Of a stretch of DNA of 64,000 nucleotides, positions 36,576-47,272 are shown in pieces (the stretch's first letter is position 1; every line of letters starts with the position of its first letter). The notes under the pieces were generated by a model that saw only the letters and a list, made by a program, of their open reading frames with translations, made no database searches and was not told where the DNA came from. This DNA is from Psychrosphaera sp. B3R10 (GTDB lineage: Bacteria > Pseudomonadota > Gammaproteobacteria > Enterobacterales > Alteromonadaceae): assembly GCF_018861025.1 (NCBI RefSeq), contig NZ_JAHKQH010000040.1, forward strand, positions 1 through 64,000, read 5' to 3'. Position numbers and translations under genes: made by a program.

Positions 36576-37759
36576 TATATTTGTCCTTCACTGTTAACGG
36601 TGAGCTTAAAGGGTTGCCATTTAGTTTGTTGTTTACTCGCCTCGACGACGTTTTCGATAAATGCCATGCCACGAATTGCCTGTTCAATATCAGGCGCAAG
36701 TTCACTAATGTCTGAATCCGATTGTTGTTCTAGTGCGATAATTTGATTGATAAACTGCAAATAAATATTAGCAAACGCTTCGATGTACCCTTCAGGATGA
36801 CCAGCCGGTGTCCGTAAATACGCGTTAGTATTCGCGGCCAGCGTGCCGACGCCCGCTCGAATAATTTCCCTCGGCTGATTATTGTATTTTTTGATCAACG
36901 AGTTTGGCTCTTCTTGACGCCATTCAAATGAGGCTTTTGTCCCGTAAACTCTGATTGATAGATTGTTTTCTTCGCCAACCGATATTTGGCTCGCAATTAG
37001 TACGCCTTTGGCACCGTTATTAAATTTCAATAACACAGTGCCATCGTCATCGAGCACGCGTCCAGCAACGACAGAGGTTAAGTCCGCGCAAAGCTCGGTT
37101 ATTTTGAGTCCACTAACATACTCAGCCAAATTAGCCGCATGAACGCCTATGTCGCCCATGCAACAACTGGCACCTGCACGTTTAGGATCGAGTCGCCAAC
37201 TTGCCTGTTTGTTTTCTTCATCCGTTGTTTCCGCTAACCAGCCTTGACTGTATTCAACAATAATCTTAACAACATCACCGAGCGCACCCGCAGCAACCTG
37301 CTCACAGGCTTCTTTAACCATTGGATAACCGGTATAGGTATGCGTAAGCCCATATAGCTTTTGCTGTGCAGTAACGATTTTTTCAAGTTCAAGGACTTGG
37401 TGTAGGTCCATTGTTGCCGGTTTGTCAGACAAAACATGGAACCCGTGTTCTAACGCGCATTTTGAGACTGGAAAGTGAAGATGGTTAGGTGTCACGACCG
37501 ATACAAATTGGATCCGCTGCTCAGCGGGTAATTTGGCTTCAGCTTCAAACATCTGCTGATAGGAGGCGTAACAGCGTGTTGGTTCAATCCCTAACATGTG
37601 TCCGGTTAATAAACAGTTGTCATGATTAGAGCTAAACGCACCAGCAACTAATTCTATCTTACCGTCTAAGAACGCGGCCATACGATGGATGTTGCCAATA
37701 AAAGCACCTTGGCCACCACCGACCATACCCATTCTGACTTTATTGCTGGTTTTTGCCAT
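36575..37759 (-). CDS. Gfo/Idh/MocA family NAD(P)-dependent oxidoreductase
   Basis: About 394 aa from the preferred ATG 37759 (frame open to 37840). The Rossmann motif GMVGGGQGAFIG lies at the N-terminus, with VTPNHLHFPVSKCALEHGFHVLSDKPAT (a split of the conserved EKP region, here DKP) and a C-terminal GDIGVHAANLAEY that supplies the catalytic His. Enzymes of this family reduce or oxidise sugar hydroxyls, including C3. First gene of the five-gene minus-strand cluster. Confidence 0.88.
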   Translation of the reverse strand: MAKTSNKVRMGMVGGGQGAFIGNIHRMAAFLDGKIELVAGAFSSNHDNCLLTGHMLGIEPTRCYASYQQMFEAEAKLPAEQRIQFVSVVTPNHLHFPVSKCALEHGFHVLSDKPATMDLHQVLELEKIVTAQQKLYGLTHTYTGYPMVKEACEQVAAGALGDVVKIIVEYSQGWLAETTDEENKQASWRLDPKRAGASCCMGDIGVHAANLAEYVSGLKITELCADLTSVVAGRVLDDDGTVLLKFNNGAKGVLIASQISVGEENNLSIRVYGTKASFEWRQEEPNSLIKKYNNQPREIIRAGVGTLAANTNAYLRTPAGHPEGYIEAFANIYLQFINQIIALEQQSDSDISELAPDIEQAIRGMAFIENVVEASKQQTKWQPFKLTVNSEGQI

Positions 37760-38016
37760 ATTCTCAATACACATATAGATTACTAAACTTAATCCAGTAT
37801 AAAGAGACATGGATTTAACCTGTATAATAATATCGGTCAAAATTAAAAGGTTTTCGGCGTTGTGGTTTGTAATCTAACAAACAGAAAATCCCGAATCGCC
37901 TTTATTTATTGGGTTAGGTATATTTTGTCGGAGTTATGATTTGGTAATTTTTAGACTAATTACTTTAAAAGTAGATGCGAGATATTTAATGTTTGCCATG
38001 GACTTGAGATTTAAGC

Positions 38017-38046
38017 TAAGCCCTTATTTTTCAAAATAAGGGCTTA
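38017..38046 (-). terminator. Terminator of the transglycosylase / barrel operon
   Basis: Perfect 14-bp stem TAAGCCCTTATTTT/AAAATAAGGGCTTA, nine bases past the stop codon of the minus-strand barrel gene. The sequence between it and the oxidoreductase start at 37759 shows no other gene. Confidence 0.8.
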
Positions 38047-38054
38047 CACTATCC

Positions 38055-39902
38055 TTAGAAAATAACGTTTAGTCGGGCATACGGACCATGTATGATGTCG
38101 TCTCTGTCGTAATTAATGAAATATCCATCATCAGGGAAATCATCTTCGTCATCCCAATTGGATTGAACATGATAGTAGTCAACTTTATAACCGGCTTGAA
38201 AAGATGCACCAAACCCCTTTAATGCCCGAAAACGATGCTGCCATATATACCCCAATTCACCCGATACTCCCAACTCAATAGGATTTAGCCCGATGATGTC
38301 AGCTTTAGTTTCGCCTGTAACTTCAGTAACAGCATCTCGACCAACAGTCAGATTTGATAGGCCAATAAAGCCCGTTACATTGAGATAAAAACGGCTATAG
38401 TTTGTTTCATATCGATAACCATAGGCGGCTTCGTCAAAACCCAATTTAAATCCAAGTGAACTCATGCTAAAAGCTTCATCAAATGCCGAACCTAGATAAG
38501 CGCCATTGTGGGAACCAAAGCCAACAACACTTGGTGAATCAAACTGGTGATAATACATGCCCAAGAACAAACCTTTTTCGGCAATAATTAAGGCATCATA
38601 TGTCTCTCGTTTACTGGTAAATGCATGTGACATATTTGTAACGTTTTGCATATAGCTTGCTGTACCGCCGGCATCCATTGTTGAATAACCTAATCGCAAT
38701 GTGCTCGCGCCATTAAACAAGCCATGATAATCAAATTGAATAATATATTTATTCACGGCGGCTCGAATTAATTGGTTGTCGGTTAAGTTATCCAGCTGAT
38801 CTTCTGCTTCGTTTTGTAATAACGTGACGGCTAACTGTGATTTTCCCCAGCGACCTTGAACAAAGAAAGATTTGAGAATATTAGTATTCATGTCATATTC
38901 AGTGGTAGCTTTTTCTACGTCATTAACGACAACACTTTGATTTACTGACCAATTAGCATATTGAAGCCCGCCCCCAGCCATAAAATCAACTACACTGCCC
39001 GATGCAAAGTCGTGTTGATTGTATTCCATCGTTTGTAAATCGCTTTTAGAATACTCAAAAGTGTCCAACTTTCGTTCCGACGTATTTCGGGTGGTTACAG
39101 TGATCTTATTACCAGTGACTTTGATTGTGGGTTCAAAGCCTATGTTTTCAACTTCAGAGGAATGTTCATTCCCTCTCGATACAAGGCCTTTGTCATCAAA
39201 ATAGTAGATGACTAACCCTTTGTTATAGGCGTTAACCCACTCGTACACTGCGGCAACATAACCAATATTTGGAACCACTTTAGCGTCAATGATCTGAGAA
39301 TAATCACTGCGCTCATGCAACGCCGTTTTTGCAGATAACCATGGCTGATGTGATTTGACTCGGGGGAGATCAGATACATACAATTCAAAATCATCTTCAC
39401 TGACAAAACTAACAGCCATTTCTCCAGAATAATTATGAGAAACCGATCCAACTTTACGCTCGGCTGGTAATTCAAAATACGTTTCTTTTTTACCAAAGTG
39501 ACGGCCATCAATGAGGAGCTGAGTTGCCGACAGGCAAACAAGTTCGCCCTGAGGGGTTATGTCTCGTTCTTGGCCGTCACAAATGGACGACAACGACGCA
39601 CGTTTGCGACCTTTTGAGCTATGAATAAAGTACTGCTTTTTATTGTCTTTTCCTTTAGAAACCCGAATGTAATCAGACACAATGGCCCACGCAACGCCGT
39701 TATACAGAGCCTTTAGCTCCAATTTGGATTTGTCACTGTAACTTTGTCGATATTTACCTATCGTCAGTTTCATCGAGCAGTCTTTTTTACACTTAGAATT
39801 GGACTTGCTAAAATCCACCATAGGCAGGGCTTCAACATTCGGAGCCAATCCTAATAACACCAATCCAAATAACCATTGTGTAATCGCTATCTTCATCTTC
39901 AC
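38055..39902 (-). CDS. Unrecognised outer-membrane beta-barrel protein
   Basis: A 615-aa protein with a signal peptide (about 1-25). The first half (about 30-300) has two Cys (CKKDC) near the start and a propeller-like alternation of beta-strands. The second half (about 320-615) shows alternating strands rich in Tyr, Phe and Gly and ends in a terminal Phe (YARLNVIF), as in outer-membrane barrels. GTG 39902 is seven bases after AAGGA; the ATG two codons later is an alternative. It follows the lytic transglycosylase gene by 23 bp and ends in a terminator, so the two form an operon. I know no matching family. Confidence 0.7.
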   Translation of the reverse strand: MKMKIAITQWLFGLVLLGLAPNVEALPMVDFSKSNSKCKKDCSMKLTIGKYRQSYSDKSKLELKALYNGVAWAIVSDYIRVSKGKDNKKQYFIHSSKGRKRASLSSICDGQERDITPQGELVCLSATQLLIDGRHFGKKETYFELPAERKVGSVSHNYSGEMAVSFVSEDDFELYVSDLPRVKSHQPWLSAKTALHERSDYSQIIDAKVVPNIGYVAAVYEWVNAYNKGLVIYYFDDKGLVSRGNEHSSEVENIGFEPTIKVTGNKITVTTRNTSERKLDTFEYSKSDLQTMEYNQHDFASGSVVDFMAGGGLQYANWSVNQSVVVNDVEKATTEYDMNTNILKSFFVQGRWGKSQLAVTLLQNEAEDQLDNLTDNQLIRAAVNKYIIQFDYHGLFNGASTLRLGYSTMDAGGTASYMQNVTNMSHAFTSKRETYDALIIAEKGLFLGMYYHQFDSPSVVGFGSHNGAYLGSAFDEAFSMSSLGFKLGFDEAAYGYRYETNYSRFYLNVTGFIGLSNLTVGRDAVTEVTGETKADIIGLNPIELGVSGELGYIWQHRFRALKGFGASFQAGYKVDYYHVQSNWDDEDDFPDDGYFINYDRDDIIHGPYARLNVIF

Positions 39903-39925
39903 TTAACTGTCCTTAATTGAGCTTT

Positions 39926-41218
39926 CTAAATAAACTGTTCGTAGTACTTTTTAGCTTTAAGTACTTTTTGAATATACCCTTGAGTTTCAGGGTGCGCATT
40001 TGCACGAAGCTTGTTGTAAACCTCCTGCGGTGCAAGTTGATTGATTGCTTTATAAGCTGGTTTAAGTTTTTTACTGCTTTTATCGTTAAAAACATAGGCA
40101 ACATTGCCTGGGCCCGTATTGTAAGCCGCAATTGCGACATAAGTTTTACTGGTTTCATTTTTTACTGGCGAAAAGTAACGATTAACCAATAAATTCATAT
40201 ACGTCGAACCAAATTCAACATTGGTTTCAGGGACTAATAATGTTTTTTGATGCGGCGGTGTTTTTGATTTATTCAAATAGTCATTTACGTCTATGCCCGC
40301 GCTTGTTGGCACCACCTGCATTAAACCAAAGGCAGGGATGGGGGATTGGGCCATAGGATTAAAGCTAGACTCTGTTTCCATAATGGCATACAGGAGCGCT
40401 GGTGATAGGTTGTATTTGTTGGCCTGCGAACTAACATAACGTCGATACGGTGTAGTTTTTTTCCACTGCGTACTACTGAATTTTATTTTCCGTGTCGCGG
40501 GTTGTTTTTTCTCTGGCGCCACACTGACTTGCTGTTGATGTTTAAGCGCATTACTGGTTTCAACATCAAAGGTATTAAGAAACATACGCTCTGGTAGTTG
40601 CTTCTCCACGGGCAACGTTTGGATATAGGCTTCGACTTTCTTTTTGGCCTTAACGAGTGCCTTAATATTTTCTTCAACGCGCTCAACTTCTTTCACGGGA
40701 ATGGAACGCTTGGCAACCGATTTCACTAATGCCTTTAATTCACTTTGGCTAATACCAAGCGAATCCGCTACTGTTAATCCTTTACTCGGATCGTATTTTT
40801 TAATTTTTTTTGAGCTGAGCGACATGCCGTTTTTCAAATCAGCAATTGATGCATTAAGCGTATTATTTAATAAGGTTTCGGCTTGCTTTAAATTAGACGG
40901 TTTGATGCTGGAATAAAAAATTTCATCGGCGGCGTAATCAATGAGAACCTTCTCATTCATGTCTTGAGAATAAACAACTAGCCTTGAGCCACTGGACACA
41001 TCGGCATACCCCCAAACTCCCGTAACTTGAGCTTTATACTGCGCTAACTCTTTCCTAAGATTGAGTTTGTAGTCAGCAAATTCCTTTTTCTCATTTTCTG
41101 CGAACGTTGTAAATTGTGCCTTAAAACGCTCAAATTCTGATTTTGGCGCGCTAACACCTTGAGGGAGTGCGCCTACCATGAAGAGCAAAATTGTCAAAAT
41201 TTTGTATTTATTTTGCAT
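39926..41218 (-). CDS. MltC-like membrane-bound lytic transglycosylase
   Basis: A 430-aa periplasmic protein with a signal peptide (cleaved near VSA, residue 24), a helical N-terminal region (25-66), a DUF3393-type domain (about 66-240) and a C-terminal SLT domain (about 260-425). The catalytic Glu is E283 in METESSFNP, with GLMQVVP (298-304) and AAYNTGPGNV following. It cleaves peptidoglycan glycan strands. E. coli MltC is a lipoprotein; this one shows no lipobox. AAAGG precedes the ATG. Co-transcribed with the barrel gene. Confidence 0.88.
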   Translation of the reverse strand: MQNKYKILTILLFMVGALPQGVSAPKSEFERFKAQFTTFAENEKKEFADYKLNLRKELAQYKAQVTGVWGYADVSSGSRLVVYSQDMNEKVLIDYAADEIFYSSIKPSNLKQAETLLNNTLNASIADLKNGMSLSSKKIKKYDPSKGLTVADSLGISQSELKALVKSVAKRSIPVKEVERVEENIKALVKAKKKVEAYIQTLPVEKQLPERMFLNTFDVETSNALKHQQQVSVAPEKKQPATRKIKFSSTQWKKTTPYRRYVSSQANKYNLSPALLYAIMETESSFNPMAQSPIPAFGLMQVVPTSAGIDVNDYLNKSKTPPHQKTLLVPETNVEFGSTYMNLLVNRYFSPVKNETSKTYVAIAAYNTGPGNVAYVFNDKSSKKLKPAYKAINQLAPQEVYNKLRANAHPETQGYIQKVLKAKKYYEQFI

Positions 41219-41533
41219 GACATAACCTTTCTATACCCAGCAATTAGCTATTTATTAAATGAATGATGTCGCTGAATTAGTAAGGGGTAATTAGGAAGTT
41301 GTTGAAAAAATTGCATTTTCTTACTTACACTAATCTTTTGACAGGCTGTTTGCATCCTTACTAACGAGATTTAACATTACTATAAGCGTGGCAAAAAGGC
41401 ACGGAAAGGTTACTGATAAGAGCGTAAATTTGCTAAAAAAACACACTTTATCTCACACTCGACTTTCTACCCATCGGTGAAGGGATCTGCTACGCACCGG
41501 TGACTGAATCTGATGATTACTCATCAAAAAATT
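41219..41533. other. Intergenic stretch between transglycosylase and zinc-ribbon genes
   Basis: About 315 bp, presumably the promoter region of the minus-strand transglycosylase operon. No ORF, RNA gene or repeat was seen. Confidence 0.5.
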
Positions 41534-41848
41534 TTAAAAATGTTTTTGATTTTTTTCAGGTGCAGTTGTGAGAACAACGGTAGTCGTATAACGATAGATA
41601 TAACAAGAGATGATTACGCACAAAATAAATGGGATGGTAGAAAAGAATGAATCACCGACAATCCAGAAATAGCCACTTATATGAATAATTAACATTGTGC
41701 CAAATATCACTGCTTTTCTATTTAACTTATCTTGTATTGAAAGTTCAGCTGAGCACTTAGAGCATTGAAAGTGTTCTGAAAATGACCAATAGAGTTGAAA
41801 CCAACTAACTTTAGTTTTGCACTTAGGGCAAGCGTGATCTTTTTTCAT
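41534..41848 (-). CDS. 104-aa zinc-ribbon membrane protein
   Basis: The N-terminus carries two CxxC pairs (CPKCKTK and CSKC), which form a small zinc ribbon. Two membrane helices follow (about 47-66 and 70-90), then a short tail. AAGGA precedes the ATG. It belongs to the loose group of small zinc-ribbon membrane proteins; no specific function is known. Not linked to a neighbour. Confidence 0.7.
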   Translation of the reverse strand: MKKDHACPKCKTKVSWFQLYWSFSEHFQCSKCSAELSIQDKLNRKAVIFGTMLIIHISGYFWIVGDSFFSTIPFILCVIISCYIYRYTTTVVLTTAPEKNQKHF

Positions 41849-42118
41849 AATCCTTGAACCTATCTTAATTTAATCCATTAAATAATGCCTAACAAGGCCA
41901 TTTTATCTGTTTCGCTAAAACGAGTAAACATCAAATTTACCACGCAATTAGAAGAAACACAGAGCAAGTCACCGTTCTTTAATACATAATAAAACGGCAT
42001 ATGGATAACGAGCAAAGCGTCGTTAAGGCAATTAGAAAATTGTGGCCATACACATTGGCAACAGCGCCTATGTTTTATGTTTATTGTTTAATTGCGACTT
42101 ACCTTAACTAACGCTTAT

Positions 42119-43884
<1,766 letters not shown>

Positions 43885-43912
43885 AATAAATGTCTTTTAG
43901 TTTTAAGTAAAA

Positions 43913-43930
43913 AGAGCTCCGAAGAGCTCT
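43913..43930 (-). terminator. Terminator with TTCG tetraloop
   Basis: On the minus strand AGAGCTC-TTCG-GAGCTCT followed by TTTT, between the two Gre/Rnk-like genes. It should stop or attenuate transcription before the rnk-like/gdhA pair. Confidence 0.85.
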
Positions 43931-43987
43931 AACGCCAGTATTTATAAATACGGTTTGAACTTTGGTAAATATATTAGCTTCGCAAAG

Positions 43988-44374
43988 TTAGCCCTCGTTA
44001 TTTATCGTAATAATTTTCCATTTGGCTACGCCATTCGAAGTTTTAACTACCACAACTTCACCACGACGCAGGCCTAATAACTCACATCCTAAAACCGATG
44101 TATATAAGAGATCCTTCATCATCGGATCGGTATTTTTATCTTTAACTATTTGTAAATGCACTTGCTCTTTGGTTGCTACATTTTGCAATACAAGATGACT
44201 ACCAATCCTAACTCGACGTTCTAGTCGAGACGACTTTTTGTTACTTGCCTCTAAGCGACTAAGCAATGAATGCAACGCCATCGGATCCATTAAAATCCGA
44301 TAGCTAGAGTTATAAAAAATAGGGTTAAATGGGCAAATTAAGGTTTTGCAAAACCTATAGATAGAATTGAGCAC
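43988..44374 (-). CDS. GreA/GreB-family small protein
   Basis: Up to 128 aa. The C-terminal half has the GreA/B FKBP-like pattern (RVRIGSHLVLQNVAT; LLYTSVLGCELLGLRRGEVVVVKT). A short helical stretch with SLLSRLEASNKKS precedes it in place of the long Gre coiled coil. GTG 44374 has GGAG eight bases upstream; ATG 44290 is closer to the family's usual start but has a poor ribosome site. Thus either a 28-residue N-terminal addition exists or the shorter form is used. Likely an RNA polymerase-binding factor by family. Confidence 0.7.
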   Translation of the reverse strand: MLNSIYRFCKTLICPFNPIFYNSSYRILMDPMALHSLLSRLEASNKKSSRLERRVRIGSHLVLQNVATKEQVHLQIVKDKNTDPMMKDLLYTSVLGCELLGLRRGEVVVVKTSNGVAKWKIITINNEG

Positions 44375-44734
44375 GGCGATATCTCCAACCGGACTGATAA
44401 TTTTAATTTGGGAATAGGAAAAGCGGCCGAACGTATCTAGTACGTTCGGCTTATATTGGGAAGGTGAGTACGTTACTCTTAAAAATGTCTATGGTACGTT
44501 TTCTGTACATTATTTCCTCTAATGTCTTACTAGATAATAGCTTGTAAAAAATTAAACTCAAGCAAGATCCATTACAAAATATAGATATCATATTCTAGAA
44601 TATTGCTCTTAGAGAGAGACCGCTATTAGCAGCATTTAGCGAATTTCATCAATTCAATAGAGACACCCGCAAATAAAATGCATTCGTAATTTGTTGATAA
44701 CCTAAATCTTCATTCATTACCTTTAGGATCGACA
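44375..44734. other. Intergenic region between divergent genes, with hairpin
   Basis: About 360 bp. Besides the hairpin at 44426-44450 it holds only AT-rich sequence likely to contain promoters for both flanking genes. No ORF or RNA gene recognised. Confidence 0.5.
44426..44450. promoter_or_regulatory. Perfect 10-bp hairpin upstream of the Gre-like gene
   Basis: GCCGAACGTA/TACGTTCGGC with a five-base loop, between divergently transcribed genes and 50 bp upstream of GTG 44374. On the minus strand it is followed by CGCTTTTCC. Its place upstream of genes rather than downstream points to an attenuator, an operator, or the end of an unseen small RNA. Confidence 0.45.
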
Positions 44735-44965
44735 ATGAGTAAAAACAAAACAAAATTCACGCCGTGTGAATTATATACTTTGGTTATACCAGCAAATGAA
44801 ATAGCAGAAATTAAATGCGTTTTTAAATTAGACCACACATCCATTAATGAATATGAGCACCAAGCTATCACCCACGCCCGACAGGCAATTGAGGGTATCG
44901 AGGGTTACGCTTACATCCCCAGTTTAATGGAGTTCATTCTAAATAAAGTCCCGCCGCACAAATAA
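44735..44965 (+). CDS. 76-aa hypothetical protein
   Basis: A small soluble acidic-to-neutral protein with no recognised family. AGGATCG lies seven bases before the ATG. Composition is ordinary and globular (alternating strand and helix, HTSINEYEHQAITHARQAIEG). It stands alone; a possible shared terminator lies at 45053-45088. Confidence 0.6.
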   Translation: MSKNKTKFTPCELYTLVIPANEIAEIKCVFKLDHTSINEYEHQAITHARQAIEGIEGYAYIPSLMEFILNKVPPHK

Positions 44966-45052
44966 ACGGTACACGTGTTGCTCGATAACATATGGATAAT
45001 AATAGAACGCTGCTCACAAATAGCGACAAAAAATGGATTTTTACAAAATAGA

Positions 45053-45088
45053 AACACCTAACTCATTGTTAACGATAAGTTAGGTGTT
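45053..45088. terminator. Possible bidirectional terminator
   Basis: An 11-bp stem AACACCTAACT/AGTTAGGTGTT between two convergent small genes. The T run is weak on either side. Confidence 0.5.
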
Positions 45089-45125
45089 AGTACTATTGCA
45101 TAATACGGCTAACATAACGTTTCTG

Positions 45126-45365
45126 TTAATCGCCACCGCCACCACCGCCGCCATCTCCTCCTGAGCTGCCACCGTCAGAATCAAACCAACTAGAACTAGC
45201 ATCCCCATGACGCAATTTGGAGCGTTTGGATCGGAATGCACTCACTAAAAATATAAGTGCTAATGCAACAACGATCCATATGACTTTAGAGTGAGGTTCA
45301 ACGGTGTATTTTTTATATGCCGCAATAAATAGAACTGTGGATATTATGAAGGGAACAAGTTTCAT
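45126..45365 (-). CDS. Small membrane protein with Gly-rich tail
   Basis: A 79-aa protein with two hydrophobic segments (about 1-16 and 27-44), a basic loop (RSKRSKLRHG) and a C-terminal low-complexity tail ending in a run of Gly then Asp. Such Gly-rich acidic ends are seen on several unrelated small bacterial membrane proteins. Function unknown. Transcribed alone. Confidence 0.55.
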   Translation of the reverse strand: MKLVPFIISTVLFIAAYKKYTVEPHSKVIWIVVALALIFLVSAFRSKRSKLRHGDASSSWFDSDGGSSGGDGGGGGGGD

Positions 45366-45409
45366 AAGCAGATCCGTGCCTTTTTGGGTGTTACGATAAA
45401 ATCGAAAAT

Positions 45410-46684
45410 TTAATTTAAGATCTTATAGTATAAATATTCCCATGCCAACTGAACGCTATATAAAGGCGGGTAGGTGTACTCTTCAACTTCGGCAACCATA
45501 TACTTTGGCACGTTAAATTCAGCGTGATGAAATATCTCCATCCAATCAATATTGCCACTTGCCCCGAGCTCTTTATAATCTTTAATGTGCCAACTTAAAA
45601 ATCGGTTTGGGTATTTTTTAAAATAATTCACAGGCTCTACCCCAGCGACTTTCATCCAATAAATATCAGCTTGAAAATACACATATGCAGGGTTGGTGTG
45701 TTCTAAAAAATAGTCATAGATCCGAGTGCCCTCGACATCGCCAAATTCGTCAGCGTGATTATGAAAGGCAAAGGTAATGCCCTTTTCACGGCATAACTTC
45801 CCAATCGCATTATAATAATCGCTATAACGCTGCAGTTCTAATTTAGTCGTTACACCTTTGAGTTGATTATTGGACGTTGTCAGATAATGTACGCCCGCTT
45901 CTACATGGTCGTCTATCGTCTTCGCCCACCATTTTAAGGCGCTTTCCCAATTGTCAGAGGCAGGCAGATCATGAAATGTCATGGACCCCAAAAATTGCAT
46001 TCCGTGTAACCTAACTTCCTGTCTAAACTCGGTTGGCGACATGCCATAAAATGTTCCATTGTCATAAACGAAGGTTTCTATGTAGCTATAACCCATACGA
46101 CCTAGCTCTCTCAGCGTTCCTGCAGGGTCATTCAGCATTTCCTGATGTACCGAGACTAGTTGGATCCCAATATTTTTATCTTTAGGGTTAGACTTGATAT
46201 AGCGGGTTTTCCAAAGGCTTTTACCTGTAACGTCAAACCCCTCTACTAATATATTGCTGGGGCTTTGAAACTCAAAATCGACTTGCAAATAAAAGTTACC
46301 AAGCATATCGACGTCTCGCATCGTCCATTTTTTATCCGATGAAAAAAGCCCTTTTCCTTTGAAAATAACCCCTTCTCGGTTTTGCCCTAATGCAATGATT
46401 TGGTCACTCTTAGTATCGTAACCAATCAATTCAGTTAATAAGGTTTTGTAATGGCCGTTTTGATATTGAAGTACTTCTACTTGCATCGACTGATTATTCA
46501 TTGTTGAAATATTTTTCATCTTTATTGCAGGAAAGGCCCCAAAGCTATCGGTTTCAATATTATCGCTGCTGACCCAATGCCCCGCATACTGATGTAGGCG
46601 ATCAATTTGAGATCTGAGCAAAGGTTCTGCCAATAGGCTTTGGTTGAGAAAGAAAATGAATACAATCGAAATGATTAATCTCAT
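45410..46684 (-). CDS. Secreted TIM-barrel sugar isomerase/epimerase-like protein with N-terminal beta domain
   Basis: A 424-aa protein from ATG 46684, preceded by ACAGGTCT. A signal peptide (MRLIISIVFIFFLNQSLLA) is followed by a beta-rich domain (about 25-160, YAGHWVSSDNI through VDFEFQSP) and a TIM barrel (about 170-424) with AFHNHADEF, YFQADIYWM, SWHIKDYK and MVAEVEEY. These supply the metal and acid residues of the xylose isomerase-like family. Export of such an enzyme suggests that it acts on a keto-sugar or keto-glycoside outside the cytoplasm. It may belong to the pathway encoded at 31830-37759. Confidence 0.8.
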   Translation of the reverse strand: MRLIISIVFIFFLNQSLLAEPLLRSQIDRLHQYAGHWVSSDNIETDSFGAFPAIKMKNISTMNNQSMQVEVLQYQNGHYKTLLTELIGYDTKSDQIIALGQNREGVIFKGKGLFSSDKKWTMRDVDMLGNFYLQVDFEFQSPSNILVEGFDVTGKSLWKTRYIKSNPKDKNIGIQLVSVHQEMLNDPAGTLRELGRMGYSYIETFVYDNGTFYGMSPTEFRQEVRLHGMQFLGSMTFHDLPASDNWESALKWWAKTIDDHVEAGVHYLTTSNNQLKGVTTKLELQRYSDYYNAIGKLCREKGITFAFHNHADEFGDVEGTRIYDYFLEHTNPAYVYFQADIYWMKVAGVEPVNYFKKYPNRFLSWHIKDYKELGASGNIDWMEIFHHAEFNVPKYMVAEVEEYTYPPLYSVQLAWEYLYYKILN

Positions 46685-47272
46685 GGTTAAGACCTGTCGT
46701 TTTATTAGTTTTAGGTCGCCCAATAACAAGGTAAACCTGCATGTTTATAAACCTCTCTCCCAATAAAAAAGCTTATAACAACTATTTGCATTTTTTGGAG
46801 TCAGGCCAGTCGCATTTACAAAATTTAAGAACGATAAATAAATCGATATAAATAGTAACGTAGGTTTCTACTTAACTATCTTTACGTATTTTTGTTTTAG
46901 GTATGCGATATCGATTACAGGAAGGTAATTAATAATTTAACGGTTCGTTAAGTTATAGTGGTACTGTGATTTTGGCCAAAGTATTAGACAATAAACATCG
47001 GTAATATCAGGCTAATAGTGTGAAAAGTAATAGGGTATTGTCACTTCATTTCATAGGGTTAAGAGTAGTAGCGGATAGATATGGAACAATCACAAAAAAG
47101 GAATTAGCAGAAGCAATTGAGCTGCTCCATGTTACTGGCGGAGCACATCAATTTTTTGATCTATAAATTTGTGGGGTTCCTACAGACTCTGACCCTGCAG
47201 GTTTGTCCCTACCGGTTTTAACTTTTTGAAGCAAAAAGACCATCTACTGATGGCCTTTTTGAAATTATCTTT
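46685..47272. other. 588-bp gene-poor stretch
   Basis: AT-rich. It holds a 48-codon GTG-initiated frame (47020-47166, containing DRYGTITKKELAEAIELL) with no clear ribosome site, and the sequence GACTCTGACCCT at 47185-47196, which is close to one at 4512-4523. A terminator for the next minus-strand gene is at its right end. Nothing else was recognised. Confidence 0.5.
47232..47261 (-). terminator. Terminator of the 37-aa membrane protein gene
   Basis: A 12-bp stem with one mismatch, AAAAAGACCATC/GATGGCCTTTTT and a TACT loop, 12 bp past the small gene's stop codon on the minus strand. Confidence 0.8.

Noticed and set aside
41888-42040. GCCTAAC and GTTAAGGC pair resembling integron attC core sites
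   Set aside because: The second site does not fit GTTRRRY, the arms are not complementary, and no integrase gene or cassette array is present.
45053-45088. ACCTAAC/GTTAGGT palindrome, possible attC site
   Set aside because: It is a simple 36-bp stem-loop between convergent genes, without the spaced double-site structure of attC. A terminator is the simpler reading.
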